Made by a program: the position numbers and the translations under genes | The notes under the pieces: model-generated | Told to the model about the DNA's origin: nothing | Seen by the model: the letters and a program-made list of their open reading frames with translations, nothing else | Database searches by the model: none | Shown: piece after piece, positions 7,153 to 15,555 of the stretch | Layout: the number at the start of each line of letters is the position of its first letter | Position numbering within the stretch: position 1 is the stretch's first letter | Origin: Bacillota bacterium | Lineage (GTDB): Bacteria > Bacillota > Clostridia > Christensenellales > JAEXRW01 | Reading direction: 5' to 3' | DNA: 64,000 bases | Assembly (NCBI GenBank): GCA_023454175.1 | Contig: JAEXRW010000036.1 | Coordinates: 1 to 64,000, forward strand

Positions 7153-8316
7153 TCAGCCTTCCGGGTTCTTCGTCTCCAGCGCCGTGAACTTCCCGTCCAT
7201 CGGCAGCTGCACCACCGGCTTCTGCAGCAGGAATTCCCCTTTGCGGATCATCTGCGTCAGGTTCCCCGCGATCTCCCGCGCCACCTTCAGGCTCGAAAGC
7301 GGTGCGGTGGGGATGGTATTGCCATTCACCGTCACGCTGCCCGAGCGTAATTGTGCGTAGCTCACCCAGCCGAAATTCGGCCTGCTCCGGTGCGGCACGC
7401 CGTAGTCATAGATGCGTGTATACAGTTCGTCGTTGCCCTTCGCCAGCTTCGCCGCCAGGTCCTCGTCCAGCACCGGGATGGCCACGCCGATCCCCACGAA
7501 CATGCTCACCCCGTATTTTTCGTACACGGCCGCCCGCAGGTACTTGCTGGACATCTCCTTCAGGTTGCCGATGACGGCCAGCGTCGCGCCGCCATGCCAT
7601 TTCTGCCCGTCGTCCGTTTCGCAGGAGTTCAGGATGCACTGCGTCCCCTCCCACGCCACGTAGCCGATTGCGCCGCCCAGGAAGATGCGTGTGCCCACGC
7701 CGATGGTGCGCAGCTCGGGGTCTTTCAGCAGCGGGGAAAGCTCGCCGCTCGTGCTGTAGGTGATGTTGCTCATCCGCGGCAGCAGCACGCCCATGTAGGT
7801 GTAGATGGGCCGCTCCGTCGTGTTCGTCGCCGCCGAATAGTTCTGGTAGGCGTTGCGCGGATTGTAGATGTACGCCTGGTTCAGGTCCTTCAATGTGATC
7901 CAGGTATCGATCTCCTTGCGCGGGTAGCACGCCGTGCCCTGGCTTTTTGCGCGCAGGTGCACCGCCTTGCCGTCGACCAGGTCCTGTATCACGTGGGCGC
8001 CGCCGTATTCGTTCCCCTGGGATTCGCTCGGCTGCGTCGCGCCGATATAGGTGTCCACCGCCGCCAGCCCGCCGTAGGCCTGCACATCGTTGAGCCATAT
8101 CTCGCCCATGCGTATCGGCGGCTCGCTGTGGCCGAAATTCAGGAACGCGCCCGAGGAGCACATGGGCCCGAAGGTCGCGCAGGTCACGACGTCCACTTCC
8201 TGTGCCGCGTTTTTGATGCCCTTCTCCCGCGCCATCGCCACGAATTCCTCGGCGTTCACCGCCACGGCTTTGCCGCTCTTTATTCTTTCGTTCACCTCGT
8301 CAAAAGTCCGTTGCAT
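7153..8316 (-). CDS. HcyBio (DUF39) homocysteine biosynthesis protein
   Basis: The 387-residue protein belongs to the HcyBio/DUF39 family. The signature N-terminal region includes VDVVTCATFGPMCSSGAFLN with two closely placed cysteines, then FGHSEPPIRM. A glycine-rich segment (GVGTRIFLGGAIGYVAWEGTQ) and a further Cys (CILNSCETDDGQ) follow. Family knowledge: with a NIL-ferredoxin it performs reductive sulfur insertion into aspartate semialdehyde to form homocysteine, giving methionine without O-acetylhomoserine. ATG 8316 was taken as start because GGAG lies 8 bases before it; GTG 8322 is too close. The partner ferredoxin lies downstream. Confidence 0.93.
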   Translation of the reverse strand: MQRTFDEVNERIKSGKAVAVNAEEFVAMAREKGIKNAAQEVDVVTCATFGPMCSSGAFLNFGHSEPPIRMGEIWLNDVQAYGGLAAVDTYIGATQPSESQGNEYGGAHVIQDLVDGKAVHLRAKSQGTACYPRKEIDTWITLKDLNQAYIYNPRNAYQNYSAATNTTERPIYTYMGVLLPRMSNITYSTSGELSPLLKDPELRTIGVGTRIFLGGAIGYVAWEGTQCILNSCETDDGQKWHGGATLAVIGNLKEMSSKYLRAAVYEKYGVSMFVGIGVAIPVLDEDLAAKLAKGNDELYTRIYDYGVPHRSRPNFGWVSYAQLRSGSVTVNGNTIPTAPLSSLKVAREIAGNLTQMIRKGEFLLQKPVVQLPMDGKFTALETKNPEG

Positions 8317-8551
8317 TCTCACATCTCCAAAAGTATAATTTGATCAGGCGTATTGCAGGTGGACCGTTCGTCTGCCGGGTTCTCAGGTTCACCAGCGCAT
8401 TAGCCAACGATAACAACCGTGGACCTGTTTTCATATCCCTAAGTTTATTCCTTTTGCGGTCATTTTCAAGTAATATTTTGTTCCTGCTTGTATCGATTGG
8501 TTTATATATCGGATAATAAGCGTAAAGGGACCATGGAGGTGCATTTTACTG

Positions 8552-9535
8552 ATGCCTCATCCCATAGTCGTCACCGCCGGCTGCACAGACCCGTACCAGA
8601 ATCTCGCGCGTGAGGAAGTGTTCCTCGAGTCCCTTCCGCCCGATACCGTCATCCTCTTCCTCTGGCAGAATGCGCGCACCATCGTCATCGGCCGCAACCA
8701 GAATGCATGGCGGGAATGCAATACCGCGCTCTTGGAAGCGGAGGATGGCCGTCTGTCCCGCCGCATCACGGGCGGGGGCGCCGTCTGGCATGACCTCGGC
8801 AATCTGAATTTCTCCTTCATCGCTTCTGAAAACATCTTCGATATCCACCGTCAGGTCGGCCTCATCCTATCCGCGTTGAATAGCCTCGGATTCCCCGCCT
8901 CCTTCTCGGGGCGCAACGATATCGTCGCCGAAGACGGGCGAAAGTTCTCGGGAAACGCCTTTGCCCACCGGCGCCACGCCTCCCTCCACCACGGCACCCT
9001 GCTCATCCGAGCCGATATGGAGAATCTGATGCGCTACCTGAATGTCCCGGCGGACAAGCTTGCCAGCAAGGGCATCCAGTCCGTCCGCTCCAGGGTGTGC
9101 AATATCTCCGAGCGCCTGCCGGATATCACGCTGGAGCAGGTCAGGGATGCGCTGGAACGTGCCTTCGCTGCGGAGTATGGTCCTCCCGTATATGGCCGGG
9201 AGGTGGATGAGGACAGGGTCGCGGAGCTGGCGCGGCGCAATGCTTCGTGGGAGTGGATCTACGGTTCCTCCCCCGCCTGCACCGCGCGTTTCGAGACGCG
9301 TTTCCCCTGGGGAGGCATCGAAGTGGATTTTTGCGTGGACAGCGGCCTGGTCACCACGGCCCGGGTCTTTTCCGACGCCATGGACCCCGATATCATCGCC
9401 TCCATCCCCGCCGCCCTGCACGGCGCGCGCTTCAGCCCCGCCGCCCTCTCTTCCCAGGTACAGGAGCTGAACAAAGCCTTCGGTTCCGATATCCTCGTGG
9501 ATGTTGCAGGCTGGCTGGATACGCTGGATATTTAA
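8552..9535 (+). CDS. lplA: Lipoate-protein ligase A
   Basis: The 327-residue protein carries the biotin/lipoate ligase fold. It has the signature RRITGGGAVWHDLGNLNFSF near residues 70-90, an adenylate-binding segment (GRNDIVAEDGRKFSGNA) and the catalytic Lys region DKLASKGIQSVRSRVCNI. The C-terminal accessory domain (from about residue 240) is present. It activates free lipoate with ATP and attaches it to lipoyl domains such as GcvH or 2-oxoacid dehydrogenase E2. None of those substrates is encoded nearby. GGAGG ends 12 bases before the ATG; a CTG one codon earlier would be better spaced. A terminator follows the gene. Confidence 0.95.
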   Translation: MPHPIVVTAGCTDPYQNLAREEVFLESLPPDTVILFLWQNARTIVIGRNQNAWRECNTALLEAEDGRLSRRITGGGAVWHDLGNLNFSFIASENIFDIHRQVGLILSALNSLGFPASFSGRNDIVAEDGRKFSGNAFAHRRHASLHHGTLLIRADMENLMRYLNVPADKLASKGIQSVRSRVCNISERLPDITLEQVRDALERAFAAEYGPPVYGREVDEDRVAELARRNASWEWIYGSSPACTARFETRFPWGGIEVDFCVDSGLVTTARVFSDAMDPDIIASIPAALHGARFSPAALSSQVQELNKAFGSDILVDVAGWLDTLDI

Positions 9536-9574
9536 ATGTACCGCACCTGACACCGCGCTGTAAAACCGCAAACC

Positions 9575-9600
9575 AGGCCATGCCGTGCATGGCCTTTTTT
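9575..9600 (+). terminator. Terminator of lplA
   Basis: AGGCCATGC pairs with GCATGGCCT around a CGT loop and is followed by a T run, 40 bases past the lplA stop. Confidence 0.9.
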
Positions 9601-9735
9601 ATCATTCCGGCAAGCGTCCTTCATGCCTTTTTCCCATACCTGTTACGTTTCTGTACTTATTGATTCTATATAGTAATCGTTTTCCTCAGATTTGACGATA
9701 TATTCATCAGTTGATATGTAAGGAAATTCGGGTTT

Positions 9736-12700
9736 ATGGTAATTGTACCGTTGATATTCTCAGTCGCATTTTGCCTCGCCTGTGCCGTCAGCGTATTTCT
9801 CGGCGCATATTCCCTTTACCTGAATCCCAGGTCGCCGCTGAACAGGTCCCTCGCCGCCATGCTCTTTGCTTTGACGTTATGGACAGTGGGCCTGGGCATT
9901 GCCCTGTCCGCGCCCGACCTGCAGACCTGCCTCTTCTGGCGCAGGTTTGCGGCCCTCGGCTGGGGCTCCTTTTTCAGCCTTCTCCTCCACTTTGCCCTGA
10001 TTCTGACCGGAAGGGAAAAGCTGCTGCGGAAATGGTGGGCCTATGTGCTCCTGTACCTGCCGCCCGCCCTCATCCTCACCGCATTCACCTGGTTCCCGGG
10101 TGTGAATCCCGGCCAGTACCGTATGGTGCCCACAGGGTTCGGGTGGGTCAATGTCGCCGTCAATAACGGCTGGGATTGGTTCCACATGGCATACTTCATC
10201 GGTTTTTCGCTTCTCGCCTTTGGGCTGGTATGGCACTGGGGCAGGAGATCGAATGATCCGCATGCAAGGAAGATCTCCCGCCTTGTACTGCTTTCCTTCA
10301 TCCCCGCCATGCTGGTCGGCTCGGTCACGGACATTTTCTTCAATTCCCTGTTTTCCGATCCCCTTCCGCAGATAGCCCCCATCATGATCATGTTTCCATT
10401 ATCGGTTATCTATTACGCCATCCGCCGGTACAGGTTCATGGATCCCCGGCCCGAGAGCAATGATGATTTTCTCATTACTGACCAGATACGCACGAGGATC
10501 TATAATTATTTCTCCCTGGCGCTCATAGCCGGAGGTCTTCTGAATTTTATATCCCAGTACCTTTTTCATGATAAGCCGGACCTTGTTTCCGTAATGCTCT
10601 TCAGCGCAGGCCTGCTTGGCATGGGCCTGGTTTTCTTCATCGTCCAAAGGCTGAAGATCACAAGAAAAGCCAAGGATATTTTCAATACCATTGCCGTATC
10701 CATTTTCATACCGGTTATCACCCTCCGTTTTGTGGAGTATGCCAGTTTGACGGTATGGGCTTTCCCGTTTATCTTGCTCGTTATCTCCCTGATATTCAAT
10801 AAACGCTATATCCTCGTAGCAGTGGCGGCTTCGATTTTCCTTACGCAGGTAGCCGTTTGGGTCATCGTGCCCAAACTCAGCGTCGTCGTGGATGATACCG
10901 ACTATATCGTCAGGATCGGTCTTTTTGCCATCGCGTTCTGGCTTGCGTTCTATGTAAACCGTGTCTATATTTCCAGGCTCCGGGAAAATGAAACGCAGAT
11001 CGCATCACAGAAGCTCGTTTACGAAATCTCTGCCGATTTTATCACGGCCACCCCCGAAAATCTGGACGATAAGACCCATAAGATGCTCAGGGGCATCGGC
11101 GAATATTTTGGCGCAGACCAGGCCTACATCCTCTCTTTTGATACGGAAAAACAATGGATGATGGCCACCCACTGCTGGCACCGTGATCCGTCCGTTTCCG
11201 AGGCATTCATTAAAATACCGGTTGGCCAGTTTCCCTGGCTTCTGGAACAGTTCATGGCCCATCAGGTAGTACACATTCCGGACGTGGAAAAGCTGCCGCA
11301 GTGCGTGGGTATTCAGCTTGCCATGATGCAGGTGCGCTCCATGCTCCGCGTCCCGGTACCCGGCCGGGGTCCGGTGCTGCGTTATTTGTCCCTCGATTCC
11401 GCCACCCGTCCGGCGAAGTGGCAGGAAAGCCGGATCAGCCTTCTGGGTGTCATCGCGCATATATGGGCCGATGCCGACGCCAATGTCGAGCACGAAAAAG
11501 AGATCAATCACATGGCGTATTACGATCATCTGACAGGCCTGCCCAACCGTTCGCTTTTTGATGACAGGGTGAAGCAGGCCATCCATCTTGCCTCCCGTAC
11601 GGGCAGGCCCATTGCCGTCATGTTCCTGGATCTGGACTCATTCAAGAGCGTCAACGACACGATGGGCCATGAGGCGGGCGACAGCCTTCTGGTCCATGTT
11701 GCGGATAAACTGAAATCATCCCTGCGCCGCTCCGATACCGTGTCCCGTTTCGGCGGGGACGAGTTTTTGATCATGCTGCAAAATATTGAAAGCGTGGGCG
11801 ATATCCTTCCCATAGCCGCCCAGATCATGGGCATGTTTGACAGGCCGTTTGAAATGAACGGGCAGGAGCTGTTCCTCACGGCCAGCGCGGGCATATCCGT
11901 TTATCCGGTGGACGGGGATGATACCGATATCCTGGTGAAAAATGCGGATATCGCCATGTACACCGCCAAGGCCAGGGGCAGGAACCAGTATGTCCTTTGT
12001 TCGCCGGATATGAAGCAGGAAGTCCATACCCGCATGCGCCTCACCAACGACATGTACCGCGCGCTGGAAAGGAACGAGTTCGAAGTCTTCTACCAGCCCC
12101 AGATATGCCTGCATACCAAAAGGATCATCGGCCTGGAGGCGCTGCTCCGGTGGAGGCATCCCGCGCTGGGCATGGTGCCGCCCGGCCGCTTTATCCCGCT
12201 GGCCGAGCACTCGGGCCTGATCAATTCCATCGGCGAATGGGTGCTGAAGGCCGCATGCGAGCAGAATAAAGCCTGGCAGGACGCGGGCCTCGCTCCTGTA
12301 CGCGTTGCGGTGAATGTATCCGTCAGCCAGCTTCGGGATACCTATCTGGTGAGCAGGGTGGGGGCCGTGCTCGCCGAGACGGGGCTCCCGAGCCAATACC
12401 TGGAGCTGGAGGTCACCGAGAGCGCCGCCGTCACCGAGTCGGAATATGTCATCCATGTTCTGGATGGCCTGAAAGGCCTTGGGGTGTCCATCTCCATCGA
12501 CGATTTCGGCACCGGTTACTCCTCCCTGGGCAGGCTGAAGGCGCTGCCCGTGGACCGCCTGAAAATGGATATGCAGTTTGTTCACGGCATCGGTGCCGGG
12601 GAAAAGGACGAAGCTGTCACGAAGGCCGTTATCGCGCTGGCGCGCAATCTTGGCCTCAGGGTGATCGCCGAAGGCGTGGAGACGGCAGAACAATTGGCAT

Positions 12701-12819
12701 TCCTCTCAGACTGGCAGTGCGATGAAGTCCAGGGCTATTACTATTACAAGCCGATGCCCGCCCGCGAGGTGGAAAAGGTATTGGAGAGGCAATGCGCGGA
12801 TAGCCCGGCCGCCCGTTGA
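9736..12819 (+). CDS. Membrane GGDEF-EAL c-di-GMP turnover protein
   Basis: The 1027-residue protein begins with a seven-helix region of the histidine-kinase-N type (about 1-230). A second block of five or six hydrophobic segments follows (about 255-415), then a GAF-like sensor (about 430-580), GGDEF (about 593-755) and EAL (about 765-1015). The cyclase motif is intact (FGGDEF at 672-677) and an RxxD inhibitory site (RRSD) lies five residues before it. The phosphodiesterase residues look intact: EALLRW, VNVSVSQL, EVTESA, IDDFGTGYSSL, RLKMD, AEGVET and DEVQGYYY. It could both make and degrade c-di-GMP at the membrane; net activity cannot be read from sequence. It is convergent with the next GGDEF gene. 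Confidence 0.93.
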   Translation: MVIVPLIFSVAFCLACAVSVFLGAYSLYLNPRSPLNRSLAAMLFALTLWTVGLGIALSAPDLQTCLFWRRFAALGWGSFFSLLLHFALILTGREKLLRKWWAYVLLYLPPALILTAFTWFPGVNPGQYRMVPTGFGWVNVAVNNGWDWFHMAYFIGFSLLAFGLVWHWGRRSNDPHARKISRLVLLSFIPAMLVGSVTDIFFNSLFSDPLPQIAPIMIMFPLSVIYYAIRRYRFMDPRPESNDDFLITDQIRTRIYNYFSLALIAGGLLNFISQYLFHDKPDLVSVMLFSAGLLGMGLVFFIVQRLKITRKAKDIFNTIAVSIFIPVITLRFVEYASLTVWAFPFILLVISLIFNKRYILVAVAASIFLTQVAVWVIVPKLSVVVDDTDYIVRIGLFAIAFWLAFYVNRVYISRLRENETQIASQKLVYEISADFITATPENLDDKTHKMLRGIGEYFGADQAYILSFDTEKQWMMATHCWHRDPSVSEAFIKIPVGQFPWLLEQFMAHQVVHIPDVEKLPQCVGIQLAMMQVRSMLRVPVPGRGPVLRYLSLDSATRPAKWQESRISLLGVIAHIWADADANVEHEKEINHMAYYDHLTGLPNRSLFDDRVKQAIHLASRTGRPIAVMFLDLDSFKSVNDTMGHEAGDSLLVHVADKLKSSLRRSDTVSRFGGDEFLIMLQNIESVGDILPIAAQIMGMFDRPFEMNGQELFLTASAGISVYPVDGDDTDILVKNADIAMYTAKARGRNQYVLCSPDMKQEVHTRMRLTNDMYRALERNEFEVFYQPQICLHTKRIIGLEALLRWRHPALGMVPPGRFIPLAEHSGLINSIGEWVLKAACEQNKAWQDAGLAPVRVAVNVSVSQLRDTYLVSRVGAVLAETGLPSQYLELEVTESAAVTESEYVIHVLDGLKGLGVSISIDDFGTGYSSLGRLKALPVDRLKMDMQFVHGIGAGEKDEAVTKAVIALARNLGLRVIAEGVETAEQLAFLSDWQCDEVQGYYYYKPMPAREVEKVLERQCADSPAAR

Positions 12820-12881
12820 TTGGCTTTTGCACCTGTTCATTTGAAGTCCTGATTAAATGGCGCTCCTTCCCGCTCCAAAGC

Positions 12882-12906
12882 AAAAGCCCCGTTTGATCCG
12901 GGGCTT
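12882..12906 (-). terminator. Terminator between convergent c-di-GMP genes
   Basis: AAGCCCCG pairs with CGGGGCTT around TTTGATC. The T run is on the minus-strand side, so it mainly ends the gene at 12940-13920. Confidence 0.8.
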
Positions 12907-12939
12907 CTGTCGTTCATGCTCGCAATGGCTGAACACACT

Positions 12940-13920
12940 TTATACGATCTTGTCCTTGCCCGCCTCTTTCGCCGCGTACAGCCGCACGTCCGCCAGCTGG
13001 ATCAGGTCGTCCTCACCCTCGGCCTCGGAGGAAGAGGCGACCCCGCCGCTGATGGTCACGCTCACGCCGATTCCTTTTCGGGAAAAATACTTTCTCCCCA
13101 CCGAGAGGCGTATCCGGTTGGTGATCAGCTGCGCCTCCTTTTTCCCCGTTTCCTTGTAAAGGATCAGGAATTCGTCTCCGCCGTAGCGGAAGGCGATGTC
13201 GTCGTCCCGGATGTTTGCGCGGATGATGGACGCGGTCTCCTGGATCAGGAAATCCCCGAACTGGTGGCCGAAGCGGTCATTGATGCACTTGAAATTGTCT
13301 ATGTCGATGAAGGAAATGCAGAATTCGTCGGTTTTCCGCGCGCGCTCGCATTTGGACTGCCTGATATTGTCGTACGCCAGGTTCAGTTCCTCATAGAATT
13401 TGCGCCGGTTGTACAGCTCCGTCATGTCGTCCGTGATGCATTGCTGTTTGTAGTATTGGCCCATGTCCTCCAGCTTCATGTTCACTTCTTCGAGCTGGCG
13501 CTTTTCGTTTGTGATGTTGGTCACGTTCTGCGAGATGCCCCATGTGCCCACGATGTTGCCGGATTTGTCGTATAGCGGGTATTTGAATACCTGTACCCAG
13601 GATGTTTCCCCCGAGGCCCATATGAGTTTTTCGATCTTGTTTAGCAGGGGCTCGCCCGTCTCCATGATGCGCTGCTCATCCTTCATGGCCTCGCTGGCGT
13701 GCTCCTCCGAAAAAAAGTCAAAGTCCGTCTTGCCCAGCACCTGTTCAGGGCTCGTGCAGTTGAAGCCGCGCATTTGTTCCGTGCTCACGTAAATAAACCG
13801 GGATTCGCTGTCCTTGAAAAAGACATGCAGGTATTTCCCTTTCATCATCGTATGCAGAAGGTCCAGGTATGTCAGCGGTATATCCGCGCGGACAAGTAGG
13901 TCTTCTTCTTTTGTTTTCAT
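12940..13920 (-). CDS. PAS-GGDEF diguanylate cyclase
   Basis: The 326-residue soluble protein has an N-terminal PAS sensor (about residues 20-140: YLHVFFKDSESRFIYVS, with the terminal GTWGISQNVTNIT strand). A short coiled linker (about 140-160) leads to a GGDEF domain with the intact motif YGGDEF. An RxxD inhibitory site (RDDD) is placed exactly five residues upstream, so product feedback is expected. It should make c-di-GMP from two GTP in response to a small ligand or redox signal bound by PAS. There is no EAL domain. It faces the large GGDEF-EAL protein tail to tail; whether they share a circuit is not shown. Confidence 0.93.
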   Translation of the reverse strand: MKTKEEDLLVRADIPLTYLDLLHTMMKGKYLHVFFKDSESRFIYVSTEQMRGFNCTSPEQVLGKTDFDFFSEEHASEAMKDEQRIMETGEPLLNKIEKLIWASGETSWVQVFKYPLYDKSGNIVGTWGISQNVTNITNEKRQLEEVNMKLEDMGQYYKQQCITDDMTELYNRRKFYEELNLAYDNIRQSKCERARKTDEFCISFIDIDNFKCINDRFGHQFGDFLIQETASIIRANIRDDDIAFRYGGDEFLILYKETGKKEAQLITNRIRLSVGRKYFSRKGIGVSVTISGGVASSSEAEGEDDLIQLADVRLYAAKEAGKDKIV

Positions 13921-14188
13921 TTTATCTACCTCGCTTTAACCAAAGCAGGCGTATGCTGGCAGGTGCTCCGGATGCGTGGTTCTATCCTGTTTTGTTTTGT
14001 CCGTTCCTTCCCTTTTGTTGGCTGGCAGATGCGTTCAAGACGAAAATAAGAGCATGATGCTGCTCTGGAAATGGTTCCCCCCCGACTTGAACCGATTCTC
14101 TTACATAATTATATATCGTTACTTACTAGCGGTTACTTAACACAATTTTTAACATATATTTAGCATTATTTCCCTTTCTTAGCCCATA

Positions 14189-15292
14189 TCAGTCTGCCTG
14201 CCCATGCCTGTACCGGATCCAGTTCATTACACACGCCCTGTATTGAGCCCTCGCCCACAGGGTGAGCAGCGGGTAGTCCGCATCGGGTTGGCGGATCATT
14301 CTCTCCAATATCGTCACGCATGCCATTGTATCTCCCATCTTGAGGTATGTCAGCGCTTCATGGTAGCGACCGATGCCGTCGTTCAGCAGTTTGAAGCACT
14401 CTATTGCCTTTTGGTAATCCTTCAGCTCATAGTAACTCCGGCCCATCATGTAATAATCACCTTCGTCACTGCCGTTTTCTTCGATATATTTCTCACAATC
14501 TTTGATAACGTTCTTATATCTCTTTTTGTCAAAGGCTTTTTGCAGGTCGTAATCAAAATAATCGTCCAGTTCTGATTCCACGCCCACCTCGATATCCTCC
14601 TCCGGCTCGATGCTTTTATATTCCCAAAGGAGGGATCCGTCCGCTGTCATGCCGGTCGGTGCCAGCCCCATATCCGCATAAATCTCATACGGGAGCAGCT
14701 TGTCAAAGGACATCTTCACGCAGACGCTGCCGATGGCATCCTTCCAGTTGCGCCCGCTTTGGAGGATGTATTCGATCTCCTGATCCCGCAGTCCATTGTA
14801 ATAGGAGTTGTTCATCCAGTAGGTGTTCACCACCCGCACCCGTTCGCCTTTGTTGAAATGCATCTTCCAGGTAAACCATATCGGATAACCTGTTCTTTCC
14901 ATTTCTTTGTCATATACGACCTTTCCCTTTTTCCGCTTGATCTCTTTCTTTTCGCCGTTTATCTTGGTCGTGAATTTGTGCAGCCGCATATCGTAGTAGT
15001 AATGTTCATCACGTTCTTTATCATAACCCGAGATGACATCCTCCGAGGGGAATCCCACCAGCATACTCGTCTCGTCCCCGGGGTTGTAAAAGTCGAATAT
15101 ACATGTAACATAGGATTTCCCCCCCACGACCCGGATGTTGATGTATTCCTTTTCCATCACCACTGGATTTCCTTTCAGCGGCCATACCGTCTCTCCCACG
15201 CCGCCGTCCAGCCCCGCGTCGTCGGCATACGCGGTCACGCCCCAGAGGCTCAGCACCAGCAGTGCGGTCAATAGTGCGATGGCTTTTTTCAC
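14189..15292 (-). CDS. Secreted protein with TPR repeats, unknown function
   Basis: The 367-residue protein starts with a classic signal peptide (MKKAIALLTALLVLSLWGVTAYA, probable cleavage after AYA). The body (about 35-245) is a beta-rich domain that resembles the DUF4424-type exported domain (VVMEKEYINIRV, then VTCIFDFYNPGDETSMLVGFP). It is followed by two or three TPR-like helical repeats (about 255-345: GDYYMMGRSYYELKDYQKAIECF). TPRs suggest a scaffold for other exported proteins. The family assignment is tentative. It is a single gene; the stretch 3' of it to 13920 contains no gene, only a short tRNA-like fragment I do not accept as a gene. Confidence 0.7.
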   Translation of the reverse strand: MKKAIALLTALLVLSLWGVTAYADDAGLDGGVGETVWPLKGNPVVMEKEYINIRVVGGKSYVTCIFDFYNPGDETSMLVGFPSEDVISGYDKERDEHYYYDMRLHKFTTKINGEKKEIKRKKGKVVYDKEMERTGYPIWFTWKMHFNKGERVRVVNTYWMNNSYYNGLRDQEIEYILQSGRNWKDAIGSVCVKMSFDKLLPYEIYADMGLAPTGMTADGSLLWEYKSIEPEEDIEVGVESELDDYFDYDLQKAFDKKRYKNVIKDCEKYIEENGSDEGDYYMMGRSYYELKDYQKAIECFKLLNDGIGRYHEALTYLKMGDTMACVTILERMIRQPDADYPLLTLWARAQYRACVMNWIRYRHGQAD

Positions 15293-15470
15293 AGGTGATA
15301 CCTCCTTCAGGTGGTTGCAGGTGTATTATACTATATGTGTCACTTTTAACCAACTATAGTGCTACCTGTCCTAATCATATCGCATTGCGTTGATAGTTTT
15401 GAAGGGTGTTATCATTCTTGAATATCGAATGGCACAGGCACTGTCAGCTAGCGATTATCTCTTGCCCTTA

Positions 15471-15518
15471 AATAAAAATAAAGCAGGAAAGCCACCTCTT
15501 CAGGTGGCTTTCCTGCTT
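15471..15518 (-). terminator. Terminator of hcp
   Basis: A perfect 16-bp stem (AAGCAGGAAAGCCACC with GGTGGCTTTCCTGCTT, loop TCTTCA) is followed on the minus strand by a T-rich run (TTATTTTTATTT). Confidence 0.9.
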
Positions 15519-15519
15519 A

Positions 15520-15555
15520 CCGCAATTCTGAATTCTTAACTCTTAATTCTTAATT
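15520..15555. repeat. A/T-rich tract supplying the hcp stop codon
   Basis: CCGCAATTCTGAATTCTTAACTC-type units overlap the end of hcp. The last codons (IIKN and stop) lie inside the repeat, so the repeat has set the C-terminus of the protein. Confidence 0.6.

Noticed and set aside
9692..9720. Promoter-like TTGACG-17-TATGTA before the GGDEF-EAL gene
   Set aside because: The -10 would end at the ribosome binding site, leaving no room for a normal leader.
14060..14100. tRNA 3'-end-like sequence (CCCGACTTGAACC) on the minus strand
   Set aside because: The T-loop phrase is present but the T stem does not pair and no anticodon arm or acceptor partner could be drawn. It may be a remnant, not a tRNA gene, and no integrase is nearby.
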